This document shows, in pieces, positions 1 to 9,618 of a stretch of 64,000 nucleotides of DNA. How positions within the stretch are numbered: the first letter of the stretch is position 1; each line of letters starts with the position of its first letter. The DNA lies in contig NZ_CAMLMJ010000005.1 in the NCBI RefSeq assembly GCF_946481145.1, positions 123,558 to 187,557 of the forward strand, in the 5' to 3' direction. The stretch is from an uncultured Sediminibacterium sp. (GTDB lineage: Bacteria > Bacteroidota > Bacteroidia > Chitinophagales > Chitinophagaceae). The translations under genes and the position numbers were made by a program. Under the pieces are notes generated by a model. The model did no database searches and had not been told where the DNA came from. It saw only the letters and a program-made list of their open reading frames with translations.

Positions 1-454
1 TGCTAACTGTAATTGCAGGTTTAGGAAGTGAAATAGCTGCAATGGTTGCACCTGGTGTGATATTATCAGGACCTACATAATTATTACCATCTACATTGTT
101 TAATCGTTCAATGGTTTGGGTATTAATTGCGGAAGGTGCCAGTGTATTAAAATACCGCTTGCTTTTTTCATGTGCAGCATTATTGGCAGCAATTGCTTCC
201 TGCTGAATAGCTACAACATTTGGCACAGAGAGTGGCTGCAGGTGTGTACTTTGATTATGTGTATTCAGTACCGTAGTGAGTGTTAATGCAGTAACAATAA
301 AAACAGCGATAAAAGTAAGTGCGGGCCATGACCTGTATCCATGAAGTTCAGTGCGTATGTTACTCCATACCCTATCGGATGGATACATACGGTGCTGTTT
401 TACTTCATCTTGTAAAAACTGCTCAAACTCGTCCTGGTACTTCTTATTCTCCAT
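1..454 (-). CDS. Membrane protein encoded behind an ECF sigma factor (partial, 3' end outside window)
   Basis: The reading frame opens with ATG at 452-454, 12 bp after the sigma-factor stop, and runs off the left edge; 151 codons are visible. The first ~40 residues are charged and cytoplasmic in character (start MENKKYQDEFEQF), followed by one membrane segment at about residues 43-63 and then a Ser/Thr/Asn/Ala-rich stretch that would be periplasmic. This layout and its place directly downstream of the sigma gene suggest an anti-sigma factor or an anti-sigma-like membrane partner. In Bacteroidota such genes can also continue into an outer-membrane beta-barrel domain, which cannot be seen here. 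No zinc-binding anti-sigma motif is visible. The role is inferred from context only. Confidence 0.75.
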   Translation of the reverse strand, partial: MENKKYQDEFEQFLQDEVKQHRMYPSDRVWSNIRTELHGYRSWPALTFIAVFIVTALTLTTVLNTHNQSTHLQPLSVPNVVAIQQEAIAANNAAHEKSKRYFNTLAPSAINTQTIERLNNVDGNNYVGPDNITPGATIAAISLPKPAITVS

Positions 455-466
455 AACAAACAACTG

Positions 467-1048
467 CTACGATTTGTTAAACGCAGCAAGCCACTGAAAA
501 TCCTGTTTCGGTGCCTCGATGATCTTTTTACGGACCAAAATATTTTCAAGCATTGCTTTGGCACGGGTGTACTGGCTTCGGCTGGTACTTTCCTCTATGT
601 CTAGCATAATGCCTATTTCTTTATGACTATAGCCTTCCAATGCATATAAGTTTAAGACCGTTCGGTAACCTACGGGTAATAAACGAATGCATTCAATGAT
701 CTGCCGGGCCTGCATAATGGATGGTACCGTTTCTTCTTTCACATGTACCGAATTCGCATAACTTATATCCAGACTTTCATTGAACTTTTTGTGTTTCTTC
801 AGAAAGTTGATACAGGTATGCACAATAATCCTCCTGATCCATCCTTCAAATGCGCCCTTATTCTGGAACGTATGTATTTGGGTAAATACTTTAATAAATC
901 CTTCCTGCAACATGTCTTCCGCGTCTTCGCGGTTTTGTGCAAAACGGTAACACACACTCAGCATTTTAGGGCTGAAGCGGTTATACAATTCGCGCTGAGC
1001 AGCAGCATCGTTTTGTAAACAGCCTGCGATAATAGCCTGTTCCGTCAT
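467..1048 (-). CDS. ECF-type RNA polymerase sigma factor
   Basis: A 193-residue sigma-70 family protein of the extracytoplasmic-function class. Region 2 lies at about residues 15-85 and includes the DAEDMLQEGFIKVF helix typical of sigma-2.2; region 4 lies at about residues 115-170 with the helix-turn-helix around YSHKEIGIMLDIEESTSRS. Regions 1 and 3 are absent, as usual for ECF factors. It should direct RNA polymerase to a small regulon, probably under control of the membrane protein encoded 12 bp downstream. The ATG at 1046-1048 follows a short inverted repeat that could serve autoregulation. The family is certain; the regulon is unknown. Confidence 0.93.
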   Translation of the reverse strand: MTEQAIIAGCLQNDAAAQRELYNRFSPKMLSVCYRFAQNREDAEDMLQEGFIKVFTQIHTFQNKGAFEGWIRRIIVHTCINFLKKHKKFNESLDISYANSVHVKEETVPSIMQARQIIECIRLLPVGYRTVLNLYALEGYSHKEIGIMLDIEESTSRSQYTRAKAMLENILVRKKIIEAPKQDFQWLAAFNKS

Positions 1049-1352
1049 GAAGGGTAAAATAGTTTACCCTAAATATAGACATATTTTACCTACCGATGCT
1101 GCATTGTAACAGCGATTTGTATCTGAATAGCTGAATTATGTGACTAAGGGCTTAGTGGGATACTTGGGTATAGTCTGATAGACCATAGTCCATAGTCCAT
1201 GGACCATGGTGCATAGGCCACCGTCTATCCTCAAATCTGGGTCGCATAATTAAGAAAGGATGAATTCTGGAGTTGAACAGATGAAAATTGTTCAAAAATG
1301 AATATTTTCCACTTAAATCGTTGATTTTCAAAGTCCTATTTAAAACCTATCT
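1049..1352. repeat. Intergenic spacer with a heptamer array (CATAGTC family)
   Basis: This 304-bp spacer separates the divergent sigma gene and DUF1800 gene. At 1184-1218 five 7-bp words follow one another: CATAGTC, CATAGTC, CATGGAC, CATGGTG, CATAGGC. The centre is self-complementary around CCATGG. The same word family recurs at about 18130, 33312, 38894, 57327 and 61943. The rest is A+T-rich, presumably holding promoters for both neighbours; I see no further gene. Confidence 0.75.
1051..1070. promoter_or_regulatory. Inverted repeat immediately upstream of the ECF sigma gene
   Basis: AGGGTAAA and TTTACCCT form a perfect 8-bp inverted repeat with a 4-bp gap, ending 2 bp before the sigma-factor start. 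A further TTTTACC lies at about 1083-1089. It could be an operator or a leader hairpin covering the translation start. Only the symmetry is seen; function is inference. Confidence 0.4.
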
Positions 1353-3011
1353 ATGGAAGATAATGCTACGCTGACTGTATCTGGTCCATCAATAAAAGTC
1401 ACAGACGAGCCACTTCCGCCGTCTACAGGTCTTGCGCCTTATGCCGGACCCTGGACAGAAGCAGAAGTAATACATCTTTTAAAACGTACCCTTTTTGGTG
1501 CAAAGAGGGCAGAAATAGCTTATTTCCAAACACTTACCTGCGCACAGGCTGTAGATACATTACTGACAATACCCCCTGATGCTCCTTTACCTCCGGTTAA
1601 GGAATATACAACCCCAACGAACGCAACCACCCCAGACAGTAATATACTTCAGGGTGAAACATGGGTTAATGATACCAATACTGATGGAACAGTAGCCAGC
1701 CTCAGACGTGCTTCTTTTAAAAAATGGTGGATGGGGTTGATGGTAAAGCAGGAAACAAACCTGCGTGAGAAAATGACCCTTTTCTGGCATAATCATTTTG
1801 CAACAGAAAGCACAGATATAAATGCACAGTTTGTTTATAAACACCATGCTTTGTTAAGGAGTTATGCCCTTGGTAATTTTAAATCATTGGTAAAAGCAGT
1901 AACGCTTGATCCTGCTATGCTGGTGTATTTGAATGGTCAACTAAACCAGGCTGTTGCACCGGATGAAAATTACGGCCGTGAGTTACAGGAATTATTTTGT
2001 TGCGGAAAGGGCCCCGGATCTCAATACACTGAAGAAGATGTACAGGCATCTGCAAGGGTACTAACTGGTTGGAGAAACAATGCCAATACCCTAAGTTCTT
2101 TTTTTGATAATAACAGGCACGATAAAAAAGACAAACTCTTTTCTGCTTTTTACAACAATACCGTGATCACTGGGAAAAACGGTCCAACAGCAGGAGAAGA
2201 GGAACTAGATGCCATGCTTGATATGATTTTTGCTACCAATGAAGTGGCCGAATATATATGCAGACGCTTTTATCGTTGGTTTGTGTATTATGATATTGAT
2301 GATAGCGTTGAAAACAATATCATCAAACCACTTGCAGTACTGTTCCGCAATTCAAATTATGAAGTGGCTCCTGTTTTGAGAACCTTATTAATGAGCGAAC
2401 ATTTTTTTGATATACTCTCTCGCGGCTGTCAGATTAAAAGTCCGGTTGATATGGTAGTTGCATTATGCCGTGAATTTGAAATTCCATTCCAGCCCGATTC
2501 AGACTATATTACCAATTATGGACATTGGAATTATCTGGTAAATCAATGCAGTAACCTGCAACAAAATATTGGTGACCCTCCAGATGTGAGCGGATGGAAA
2601 GCCTATTACCAAAAACCACAGTTTTATGAAATGTGGATCAACAGCGACACACTTCCAAAACGAAACCAGTTTACTGATACCATCGTAACAAATGGCTTTA
2701 CATTTTCAGGGGTAAAAATGATCATCGATGGTGCAGAACTCGCTAAAACATTCAGCAATCCTGGAGATCCAAACCAACTGATCAATGATTTCACCAAATT
2801 GATGTACCGGATTGATCTTTCAGATACTTCTAAGGCACAGATTAAAAAAGACATTTTATTGGGAGGACAGGCACAGGATTATTATTGGACCAATGCATGG
2901 GATCAATTCATTAACAATCCTGGTGACATGGCCAATACAACTACAGTTCGTAACTATATCCGCGACCTGATAAAATATTTAATGAACCTTGCTGAGTACC
3001 AACTCGCTTAA
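1353..3011 (+). CDS. DUF1800 family protein
   Basis: A 552-residue member of the DUF1800 family. Diagnostic stretches are EAEVIHLLKRTLFGAKRAE near the N-terminus (residues ~38-55), FWHNHFATES (~148) and the YGRELQELFCCGKG...TGW block (~210-240). No signal peptide is evident: the protein starts MEDNATLTVSG. It is followed 11 bp later by a DUF1501 gene, the standard pairing in many bacteria, so the two probably form an operon and act together at the cell envelope or outside it. The biochemical function of the family is not established. No truncation is seen. Confidence 0.92.
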   Translation: MEDNATLTVSGPSIKVTDEPLPPSTGLAPYAGPWTEAEVIHLLKRTLFGAKRAEIAYFQTLTCAQAVDTLLTIPPDAPLPPVKEYTTPTNATTPDSNILQGETWVNDTNTDGTVASLRRASFKKWWMGLMVKQETNLREKMTLFWHNHFATESTDINAQFVYKHHALLRSYALGNFKSLVKAVTLDPAMLVYLNGQLNQAVAPDENYGRELQELFCCGKGPGSQYTEEDVQASARVLTGWRNNANTLSSFFDNNRHDKKDKLFSAFYNNTVITGKNGPTAGEEELDAMLDMIFATNEVAEYICRRFYRWFVYYDIDDSVENNIIKPLAVLFRNSNYEVAPVLRTLLMSEHFFDILSRGCQIKSPVDMVVALCREFEIPFQPDSDYITNYGHWNYLVNQCSNLQQNIGDPPDVSGWKAYYQKPQFYEMWINSDTLPKRNQFTDTIVTNGFTFSGVKMIIDGAELAKTFSNPGDPNQLINDFTKLMYRIDLSDTSKAQIKKDILLGGQAQDYYWTNAWDQFINNPGDMANTTTVRNYIRDLIKYLMNLAEYQLA

Positions 3012-3022
3012 AATAATAAACC

Positions 3023-4594
3023 ATGAGAAGAAGGGATTTTTTAAGAAATACAGTACCGGCAGGAGTTGTGTTACCCTCACTACTTAATGGGGTAACCGTG
3101 AAAGCATTTGGTGCTGAATCTTTATTGATGCAGGGCTTGTTCCCACCTACTACCGAAACAGATCATGTACTGGTAATTGTACAATTGAATGGTGGAAACG
3201 ATGGATTGAATACCGTTATACCCCTTGAGTATTTTCCCAACTATATCCGCGCACGTTCCAATATGTATATCCCGCAACAAAAAGTGCTGAACCTTTCAGG
3301 AACAGATAAAGTAGGATTACACCCATCTATGACGGGTATGCAGTCTTTGTTTAATGATGGTAAAATGAGTGTGATTCATTCTGTGGGATATCCTCAACCT
3401 AATTTCTCCCATTTCAGGGCAACTGATATCTGGATGAGTGCAAGCGATAGTAAGGAAGTGGTGAATAGTGGCTGGACAGGAAGGTATCTTAGTTATGAAT
3501 ACCCGAATTTCCCCAATGGTTATCCGAATAGTACAATGCCAGATCCATTGGCCATTCAGATTGGCTCTACAACCTCTCTTGCATTACAGGGCCCATCTGT
3601 GAGTATGGGAATGAGTATTTCAAACCCTAACAATTTTTATAACCTTATTAGTGGGGTACAGGATCCGGCACCTAATACGCCAGCCGGAAAAGAACTTACC
3701 TATATCAGAACAGTGGCCCAGCAAACAACTGCCTATGCAGAAAGTATCAAAGCAGCATCTGCAAAAGTTACACAGCAAGGGCAATATCCTAATAACTCAT
3801 TGGCTTCTCAGTTGAAAATTGTAGCCAGATTAATTGCAGGCGGCTTAAAGACCAGGATATATATGGTTAGCTATGGTGGGTTTGATACACATTCGGCGCA
3901 GGTAAACGCTACAGATACAACTACAGGAACACATGCAAACCTGCTGAAAAATGTAAGTGATTCGATCAAGGCATTTCAGGATGATCTCAAATTACAACAG
4001 GTAGAAGAAAGGGTGATTGGTATGACGTTCTCTGAATTTGGCAGACGTATCAAGAGTAATGGAAGTATCGGCACCGATCATGGATCAGCGGCCCCAATGT
4101 TTGTGTTTGGAAAAAATGTAGATGCAAGTGTAATTGGCGACACACCCAATATTCCTGTTACTGCAAACTTTAATGATAACCTTCCTTTTCAATACGATTT
4201 CAGAAGTGTTTATGCAACCCTTTTAAATAAATGGCTGTGTGTAGATGCAAAGGATCTCGATCAAATCATGCTAAAAAATTTCCAAACACTACCACTTATT
4301 AATTCACTGGCTTGTAATAAATCAGTAAACCTCTCCGGTGAAAATTTTATTACAAACTATCCAAATCCTTTTACCAATAGTACTAATATCAGTTTCAAAA
4401 CTGCCGGCGGACATACACTCATCCAGGTAATGGACACTATGGGAAGGGTGATTGCGAGTTTAACGGATATGGAATATGAAGCAGGTAATTATAATGTGGT
4501 TTTTGATGGATCGAGGCTTCCTCCGGGTATTTATTATGCCCGTTTTCAGAATATGAGTACCCAGCAGGTAAGAACGATGGTGAAAGTGCGCTAA
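3023..4594 (+). CDS. DUF1501 family protein with T9SS C-terminal sorting domain
   Basis: A 523-residue secreted protein. The N-terminus has a twin-arginine-like motif (MRRRDFLRNTVPAG) before a hydrophobic stretch, which is usual for DUF1501 proteins. The DUF1501 core spans about residues 45-420 and includes QLNGGNDGLNTVIP and GTDHGSAAPMFVFG; the fold belongs to the alkaline-phosphatase-like superfamily. The last ~80 residues (from NYPNPFTNST to the C-terminal VRTMVKVR) form a type A sorting domain of the type IX secretion system, so the mature protein is probably surface-attached or released. Partner of the DUF1800 protein just upstream. The substrate is unknown. Confidence 0.92.
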   Translation: MRRRDFLRNTVPAGVVLPSLLNGVTVKAFGAESLLMQGLFPPTTETDHVLVIVQLNGGNDGLNTVIPLEYFPNYIRARSNMYIPQQKVLNLSGTDKVGLHPSMTGMQSLFNDGKMSVIHSVGYPQPNFSHFRATDIWMSASDSKEVVNSGWTGRYLSYEYPNFPNGYPNSTMPDPLAIQIGSTTSLALQGPSVSMGMSISNPNNFYNLISGVQDPAPNTPAGKELTYIRTVAQQTTAYAESIKAASAKVTQQGQYPNNSLASQLKIVARLIAGGLKTRIYMVSYGGFDTHSAQVNATDTTTGTHANLLKNVSDSIKAFQDDLKLQQVEERVIGMTFSEFGRRIKSNGSIGTDHGSAAPMFVFGKNVDASVIGDTPNIPVTANFNDNLPFQYDFRSVYATLLNKWLCVDAKDLDQIMLKNFQTLPLINSLACNKSVNLSGENFITNYPNPFTNSTNISFKTAGGHTLIQVMDTMGRVIASLTDMEYEAGNYNVVFDGSRLPPGIYYARFQNMSTQQVRTMVKVR

Positions 4595-4645
4595 AAAAAT
4601 CGGTGAATTTTTTGCAACAATGATGTAATTTTTGAATGAGTAGTA

Positions 4646-4653
4646 TATATTTG
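4646..4653 (+). promoter_or_regulatory. Candidate Bacteroidota -7 box upstream of a TonB receptor
   Basis: TATATTTG matches the Bacteroidota -7 consensus TAnnTTTG and lies 25 bp before the ATG at 4679. No TTTG is found at ideal -33 spacing, so the -33 element is weak or absent. Confidence 0.45.
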
Positions 4654-4678
4654 CAACATAGTAGCAAAAAATGATAGT

Positions 4679-7087
4679 ATGAAGCACTTATTCAAAAGCA
4701 TGTTGTTATTGGTTTTGGTGTTAATCTCTGCCGGTGCATTGGCACTGCCCGAAACACCACCCAAGGCAAAACTTTCCGGAGTAGTAACTGATACCAAAGG
4801 TCAGCCACTGGCAGGAGCAGCCATTTATCTTCATGAGGCCAGAACGGGAACCGTGGCTGGTGCAGACGGACATTTTTCTACGCCTGAAGTTCCTGCAGGT
4901 AAATACCTGGTTGAAGTTTCCTACCAGGGATTTGCAAGTGTGTTGGAAATCATAAACATCACAGAGAACCTGAGCCGCAATTTTACTTTAAAAGAAACCT
5001 ATGCCGAACATGATGCTGTTACAGTAACAGGGGTAGCATCGGCAACCAAAGTGAAGCAATCGGCGCAGCCTGTTTCTATTGTAAAGAAAGCAGACATGCT
5101 TCGCTCATCTGGTACCAATATTATTGATGCACTTGGTAAGTTGGTACCTGGGGTATCCGGACTATCTACCGGACCGGCAATTTCAAAGCCTGTTATTCGT
5201 GGGTTGGGGTACAACAGGGTGGTAACAATTCACGATGGTATTAGACAGGAAGGCCAGCAATGGGGTGATGAACATGGAATTGAAATTGATGAATATAGTT
5301 TACAAAGAGCCGAAGTACTGAAAGGTCCTGCTTCACTTTTATATGGTAGTGATGCGATGGCTGGTGTATTAAACCTGATTACCAATGTGCCGGTTGAACA
5401 GGGTACCGCAAGAGGAAACCTGATGAGTGCATTCAACGACAATAATGGGTTGCGTGCCATTAGTGGTAATCTTGCAGCACATGATAAATCGGGCTTTAAC
5501 TGGAATATATATGGTACCAGCAAATCTGCAGCCGATTACCGCAATAAATATGATGGTCGGGTATTTAACAGTCGTTTCAAAGAGAATAATTTCGGCGGTT
5601 ATTTCGGTATCAATAAAACCTGGGGTTATAGTCATATTCTCATCAGCAGCTTTAACCAAAAGCTTGGAATGGTGGAAGGGGCAAGAGATGCGGCTACCGG
5701 TGCATTTCTTATATTTCCGGAATCTCCTGCTGAACGCATAGCAACTAAAGATGAATTAAATAGTCGCGATTTCTATACTCCCGGACAAAACATCAACCAC
5801 TTTAAAATTGCTTCAGACAACAATATTGCAGTTGGTACCGGAAGGTTAGCACTAAACCTGGGTTTTCAACGCAACCAGCGCAAGGAATTGGGAGACCCCG
5901 ATGCTCCTACCGTTCCCGAATTATATTTCGACCTGAAAACGGTGAATTATAATATTCAATACCATGCCGCAGAAAAAAATGGATGGAGAACAGCTTTTGG
6001 AGTAAATGGTATGTTCCAGCAAAATAAAAACCTGGCAGAGGAAGTATTGATTCCTGAATACAATCAGTTTGATGCGGGTGTTTTTGTATATACCAGGAAA
6101 ACATTTCAACAGAATCTGACCCTTAGTGGTGGTTTAAGGGGCGATATCAGAACAGTAAAGAGTAAAGGATTTTCAGACGGAACAGAAGTTAAGTTCACAG
6201 ATTTTACCAGACATTTCGGAAATATAAGTGGTAGTGTTGGGTTGAGTTACAATGTAAATAACGATGTAACACTTAAGTTTAACGTAGCCAGAGGTTATCG
6301 TGCCCCAACCGTTTCAGAGCTGGCTAGTAATGGTGCGCACGAAGGAACGAACCGTTATGAACATGGTGATACACAATTGAAAACAGAAACCTCGCTTCAG
6401 TTTGATGCAGGTGTAGAAATTAATACAGAACATATTACTGTTAACTTCAACGGCTTCTACAATAAAATCAAGGATTATATTTTTTACAGTAAGCTAACTG
6501 CAGTAGGCGGTGGCGATTCGCTAGTAAATGTAGATGGTACAGACATTACCGCATTTCAATTCAGACAATCAGGCGCAAGTCTGGCAGGTTTTGAAATGAA
6601 TGTTGACCTGCATCCGCATCCATTAGACTGGTTACATTTTGAAAATAGTTTTTCATTAGTAATGGCACAGTTTAATAATGCCATCGACGGAAGTAATCGT
6701 CTTCCATTTATTCCTTCTCCCCGCTTGCAAAGTGAATTAAGGGCCGATTTCAAAAAAGCAGGTAAGGGGTTGGGCAATTTATATTTCAAACTAGAAATGG
6801 ATAATGTAAGTACGCAGAACCGCATTTTTACCGGATACAACACAGAAACTGTAACAAATGGTTACACTTTATTTAATGTTGGTGCAGGTACAGATGTGTT
6901 ACACAAGGGTAAAACATTATTCAGCCTGCATATCGGGTTAAATAATATCTCCGATATAGCGTATCAGAATCACCTGAGTCGTTTGAAGTATACTGATACC
7001 AACAATGCTACCGGCAGAACCGGGGTATTTAATATGGGAAGAAATTTCAGCCTCAAACTTAATGTGCCGATTGGGTTTAGACTTTAA
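4679..7087 (+). CDS. TonB-dependent outer-membrane receptor
   Basis: An 802-residue receptor for energised uptake across the outer membrane. A signal peptide (residues ~1-23) is followed by a carboxypeptidase-regulatory-like beta domain (~30-105), a plug domain (~115-225; GLGYNRVVTIHDGIRQEG and KGPASLLYGSDAMAGVLNLI) and a 22-strand-type barrel ending in NVPIGFRL. The plug resembles receptors of the ZnuD/metal-uptake type, but the substrate is not shown by the sequence. There is no SusD partner, so it is not a glycan-type SusCD pair. A strong hairpin follows the stop. Transcription may start from the TATATTTG box 25 bp upstream. Confidence 0.9.
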   Translation: MKHLFKSMLLLVLVLISAGALALPETPPKAKLSGVVTDTKGQPLAGAAIYLHEARTGTVAGADGHFSTPEVPAGKYLVEVSYQGFASVLEIINITENLSRNFTLKETYAEHDAVTVTGVASATKVKQSAQPVSIVKKADMLRSSGTNIIDALGKLVPGVSGLSTGPAISKPVIRGLGYNRVVTIHDGIRQEGQQWGDEHGIEIDEYSLQRAEVLKGPASLLYGSDAMAGVLNLITNVPVEQGTARGNLMSAFNDNNGLRAISGNLAAHDKSGFNWNIYGTSKSAADYRNKYDGRVFNSRFKENNFGGYFGINKTWGYSHILISSFNQKLGMVEGARDAATGAFLIFPESPAERIATKDELNSRDFYTPGQNINHFKIASDNNIAVGTGRLALNLGFQRNQRKELGDPDAPTVPELYFDLKTVNYNIQYHAAEKNGWRTAFGVNGMFQQNKNLAEEVLIPEYNQFDAGVFVYTRKTFQQNLTLSGGLRGDIRTVKSKGFSDGTEVKFTDFTRHFGNISGSVGLSYNVNNDVTLKFNVARGYRAPTVSELASNGAHEGTNRYEHGDTQLKTETSLQFDAGVEINTEHITVNFNGFYNKIKDYIFYSKLTAVGGGDSLVNVDGTDITAFQFRQSGASLAGFEMNVDLHPHPLDWLHFENSFSLVMAQFNNAIDGSNRLPFIPSPRLQSELRADFKKAGKGLGNLYFKLEMDNVSTQNRIFTGYNTETVTNGYTLFNVGAGTDVLHKGKTLFSLHIGLNNISDIAYQNHLSRLKYTDTNNATGRTGVFNMGRNFSLKLNVPIGFRL

Positions 7088-7100
7088 GGTTTTATGATCA

Positions 7101-7176
7101 TAATTATTGCCACTGAGGGCACAGAGAAGCACAGAATCGTTTCAGTGTATTTCTGTGCCCTTAGTGGCAATAATTA
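7101..7176 (+). terminator. Long hairpin terminator after the TonB receptor
   Basis: Arms at 7101-7125 and 7152-7176 pair over 25 bp with a single G:T position, loop 26 nt. The 5' arm contains CACTGAGGGCACAGA and both ends are A+T-rich. It sits 13 bp after the receptor stop codon. Confidence 0.75.
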
Positions 7177-7237
7177 AAAGCTAAACCTCCTCTGAACTTA
7201 TTGCTTGCATCTTCCCTCTGGTTTCTTATTTTTAGGT

Positions 7238-7681
7238 ATGGAGATCAACCTAAACACCCCTGCACTGTTGTTTCCGGCAATCAGTTTGATCATGCTGGCA
7301 TATACCAACCGATTTCTTTCTTTGTCTAACCGGATACGCAATCTTCATGAAAAGTACCAGAGCCATGAACAAAAGCATATTATTCATGGACAAATAAAAA
7401 ATCTGCGCTATCGGTTGAAACTGATTAAAAATATGCAAGCGCTTGGTGTTGTAACATTTTTGGGATGCATTATTTGCATGTACCTTATTTATACCCAGTT
7501 TATGATAGCAGCCAATGTGGTCTTTGCTATCAGCCTAATTTGTTTTGCAGCATCATTATTTCTCTCACTTATCGAAATTCAGCTAAGCACCAAAGCGCTT
7601 GAACTGGAACTAAGTGATATGGAAGGACTGGAAGACCCTTCGGTGATTGAGTATTTTCGGAAAAAATTTGGGAGGGACTGA
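7238..7681 (+). CDS. DUF2721 family membrane protein
   Basis: A 147-residue protein. The ATG at 7238 is preferred over an upstream in-frame codon at 7205 because family members begin close to the first membrane segment (NTPALLFPAISLIMLAYTNR). Three hydrophobic stretches are visible at about residues 6-25, 75-95 and 100-122, separated by a basic, helical cytoplasmic loop (NRIRNLHEKYQSHEQKH). It matches DUF2721, a family of small inner-membrane proteins without a known activity. It stands alone, converging on the ABC transporter gene; a repeat hairpin fills the space between them. Confidence 0.85.
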   Translation: MEINLNTPALLFPAISLIMLAYTNRFLSLSNRIRNLHEKYQSHEQKHIIHGQIKNLRYRLKLIKNMQALGVVTFLGCIICMYLIYTQFMIAANVVFAISLICFAASLFLSLIEIQLSTKALELELSDMEGLEDPSVIEYFRKKFGRD

Positions 7682-7769
7682 GGGAACAGAGGAATATGAA
7701 ATAAGGAATAAGAAAGGGAAAGAAAAATACTTTCTCTGTTCCTTATTTCTTATTCCTTATTTCTCTGTT
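7682..7769. repeat. Inverted heptamer array (GGAATAA family) between convergent genes
   Basis: The left arm carries GAAATAA and GGAATAA words on a 7-bp step, and the right arm (7733-7769) carries the complements TTATTTC and TTATTCC. The two arms would fold into a long hairpin between the DUF2721 gene and the convergent ABC gene, so it may terminate transcription from both sides. Related arrays lie at 21398-21727 and 62843-62890. Confidence 0.75.
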
Positions 7770-7770
7770 A

Positions 7771-9546
7771 TTATCCCACTGCTAACGTTTTCCTTTCCCC
7801 AATCTGCTGTCTCCACATTGCATAATAGAGACCTTTTTCGTTGAGCAGGCTTTGGTGGTCGCCGGTTTCTACTACCTGTCCTTTTTCCAGTACATAGATT
7901 CTGTCGGCATGCATGATGGTGCTTAATCGGTGTGCAATCATAACCGTAATCTGTTCTTTTTCACGAGAAATCTGGCGGATGGTATTGGTGATTTCTTCTT
8001 CTGTAATACTATCGAGGGCAGAAGTGGCTTCGTCGAAAATCAGCAGGTGAGGATGGCGTAATAAAGCGCGCGCAATTGAAAGACGTTGTTTTTCACCTCC
8101 ACTTAGTTTTAGACCACCTTCGCCGATCATCGTATCTAACCCTTTTTCTGCGCGGGAAAGGAGGTTATCGCAACTGGCTTTATGTAAGGCTTCCAGCAGG
8201 TCGGCATCTGTAGCTTCAGGATGAACGAAGCTGAGGTTTTCGCGGATAGTACCGGCAAATAGTTGGGTGTCTTGTGTAACAAAACCGATCTGATTCCTGA
8301 GTTCATCAAAATTCATATCGGAGCCATTGATTGTGTTGTAATAAATATGTCCTTCCTGTGGTCTGTATAAGCCAACTAATAGTTTTACCAATGTACTTTT
8401 CCCAGATCCTGAAGGGCCGACGAATGCAATGGTTTCGCCTTTTTTTACATCGAATGATATACCATCTAATGCGCGGTATTGAGCTGTTTGATGTTTAAAT
8501 GCTACTTTATTGAATTCCAGTTCTTCAATCAAACCAACCTGTTTTGGATGTGTGGGTCTTGGTTCAACTTTTTTCTCCATCAGGTTATGGAAATTATTGA
8601 GTGAAGCTTCGGCTTCGCGATAACTCATAATGATGCTGCCTATTTCCTGAAGTGGTCCAAAAATAAAGAAGCTATAAAACTGAAGGGAGATAAGTTGTCC
8701 AACGGTTAATACATCACGATAGATAAGCCACATGAGGGTGAACGTAATTACCTGTCTTAAAAAGTTTACCATGGTGCCCTGTATGAAACTAAGTGAGCGG
8801 ATGCTCTTCACTTTTTTCAGTTCCAGTCCAAGTATTTTATAAGTGTTGGTATTTAATCGTTTAACTTCCTGGTCTGTAAGTCCAAGGCTTTTTACAAGTT
8901 CAATATTGCGTAAGCTTTCTGTGGTAGAGCCAGCCAGTGAAGTAGTTTCTTTTACGATTGTTTTCTGGATGATTTTTATTTTCTTACTAAGCAGGTTGGT
9001 TACGAAAGCAATTAACACAGCGCCGCCTAAGAAGATAGGGATGATAGACCAGTGCAGTTTAGTTGCATAAATGGAAACGAAAATCACGCTTACAATAATT
9101 CCGAACAGAACATTGATAACATATCCGATGAATTTCTCGGTGTCTGATCTAACCTTGGTTAAGATAGACAGGGTTTCGCCGCTGCGCTGGTCTTCAAATT
9201 CCTGATAGGGCAGTTGCATGGAGTGTTTAAGTCCATCGGTAAAGATTTTGGCCCCGAATTTCTGAATAATCACATTCACGGTATAGTCCTGAAAAGCTTT
9301 GGCAATACGACTAACCATGGCTGTTCCTACCAGAAGGAGGAGCATGGTCATAATGCCATTGATGAACTGACTTTCTGTACGAAAACTGCCATCTATGGTA
9401 GTTTTTGGGTGATTGGCAAACTGATCGATCAGCTTTCCAAAGATCATCGGATCGAAAAGGGAGAAGGTCTGGTTGATGCCGGCAAGCAGTAAAGCCAGTG
9501 CCACCAGCCATTTATAGGGCTTAAGATAGTGTAAGAGTATTTTCAT
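7771..9546 (-). CDS. ABC exporter, fused membrane and ATP-binding domains
   Basis: A 591-residue half-transporter of the MsbA/multidrug type that should work as a homodimer in the inner membrane. The first ~310 residues form the six-helix permease domain; the nucleotide-binding domain follows from about 340. Walker A is GPSGSGKSTLVKLL, the signature is LSGGEKQRLSIARALL, Walker B is LLIFDEATSALD and the switch histidine is in IAHRLSTI. All catalytic residues are present. A second exporter of the same class is encoded at 44656-46479. The substrate cannot be told; lipid or drug export are the usual roles. Confidence 0.93.
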   Translation of the reverse strand: MKILLHYLKPYKWLVALALLLAGINQTFSLFDPMIFGKLIDQFANHPKTTIDGSFRTESQFINGIMTMLLLLVGTAMVSRIAKAFQDYTVNVIIQKFGAKIFTDGLKHSMQLPYQEFEDQRSGETLSILTKVRSDTEKFIGYVINVLFGIIVSVIFVSIYATKLHWSIIPIFLGGAVLIAFVTNLLSKKIKIIQKTIVKETTSLAGSTTESLRNIELVKSLGLTDQEVKRLNTNTYKILGLELKKVKSIRSLSFIQGTMVNFLRQVITFTLMWLIYRDVLTVGQLISLQFYSFFIFGPLQEIGSIIMSYREAEASLNNFHNLMEKKVEPRPTHPKQVGLIEELEFNKVAFKHQTAQYRALDGISFDVKKGETIAFVGPSGSGKSTLVKLLVGLYRPQEGHIYYNTINGSDMNFDELRNQIGFVTQDTQLFAGTIRENLSFVHPEATDADLLEALHKASCDNLLSRAEKGLDTMIGEGGLKLSGGEKQRLSIARALLRHPHLLIFDEATSALDSITEEEITNTIRQISREKEQITVMIAHRLSTIMHADRIYVLEKGQVVETGDHQSLLNEKGLYYAMWRQQIGERKTLAVG

Positions 9547-9618
9547 GAAATGTAGTTGAAGCTAATTTTAGTCAATTTCCGTACAAATTTCGAGAAAGTG
9601 ACAAAATGCCGGGGAGGG

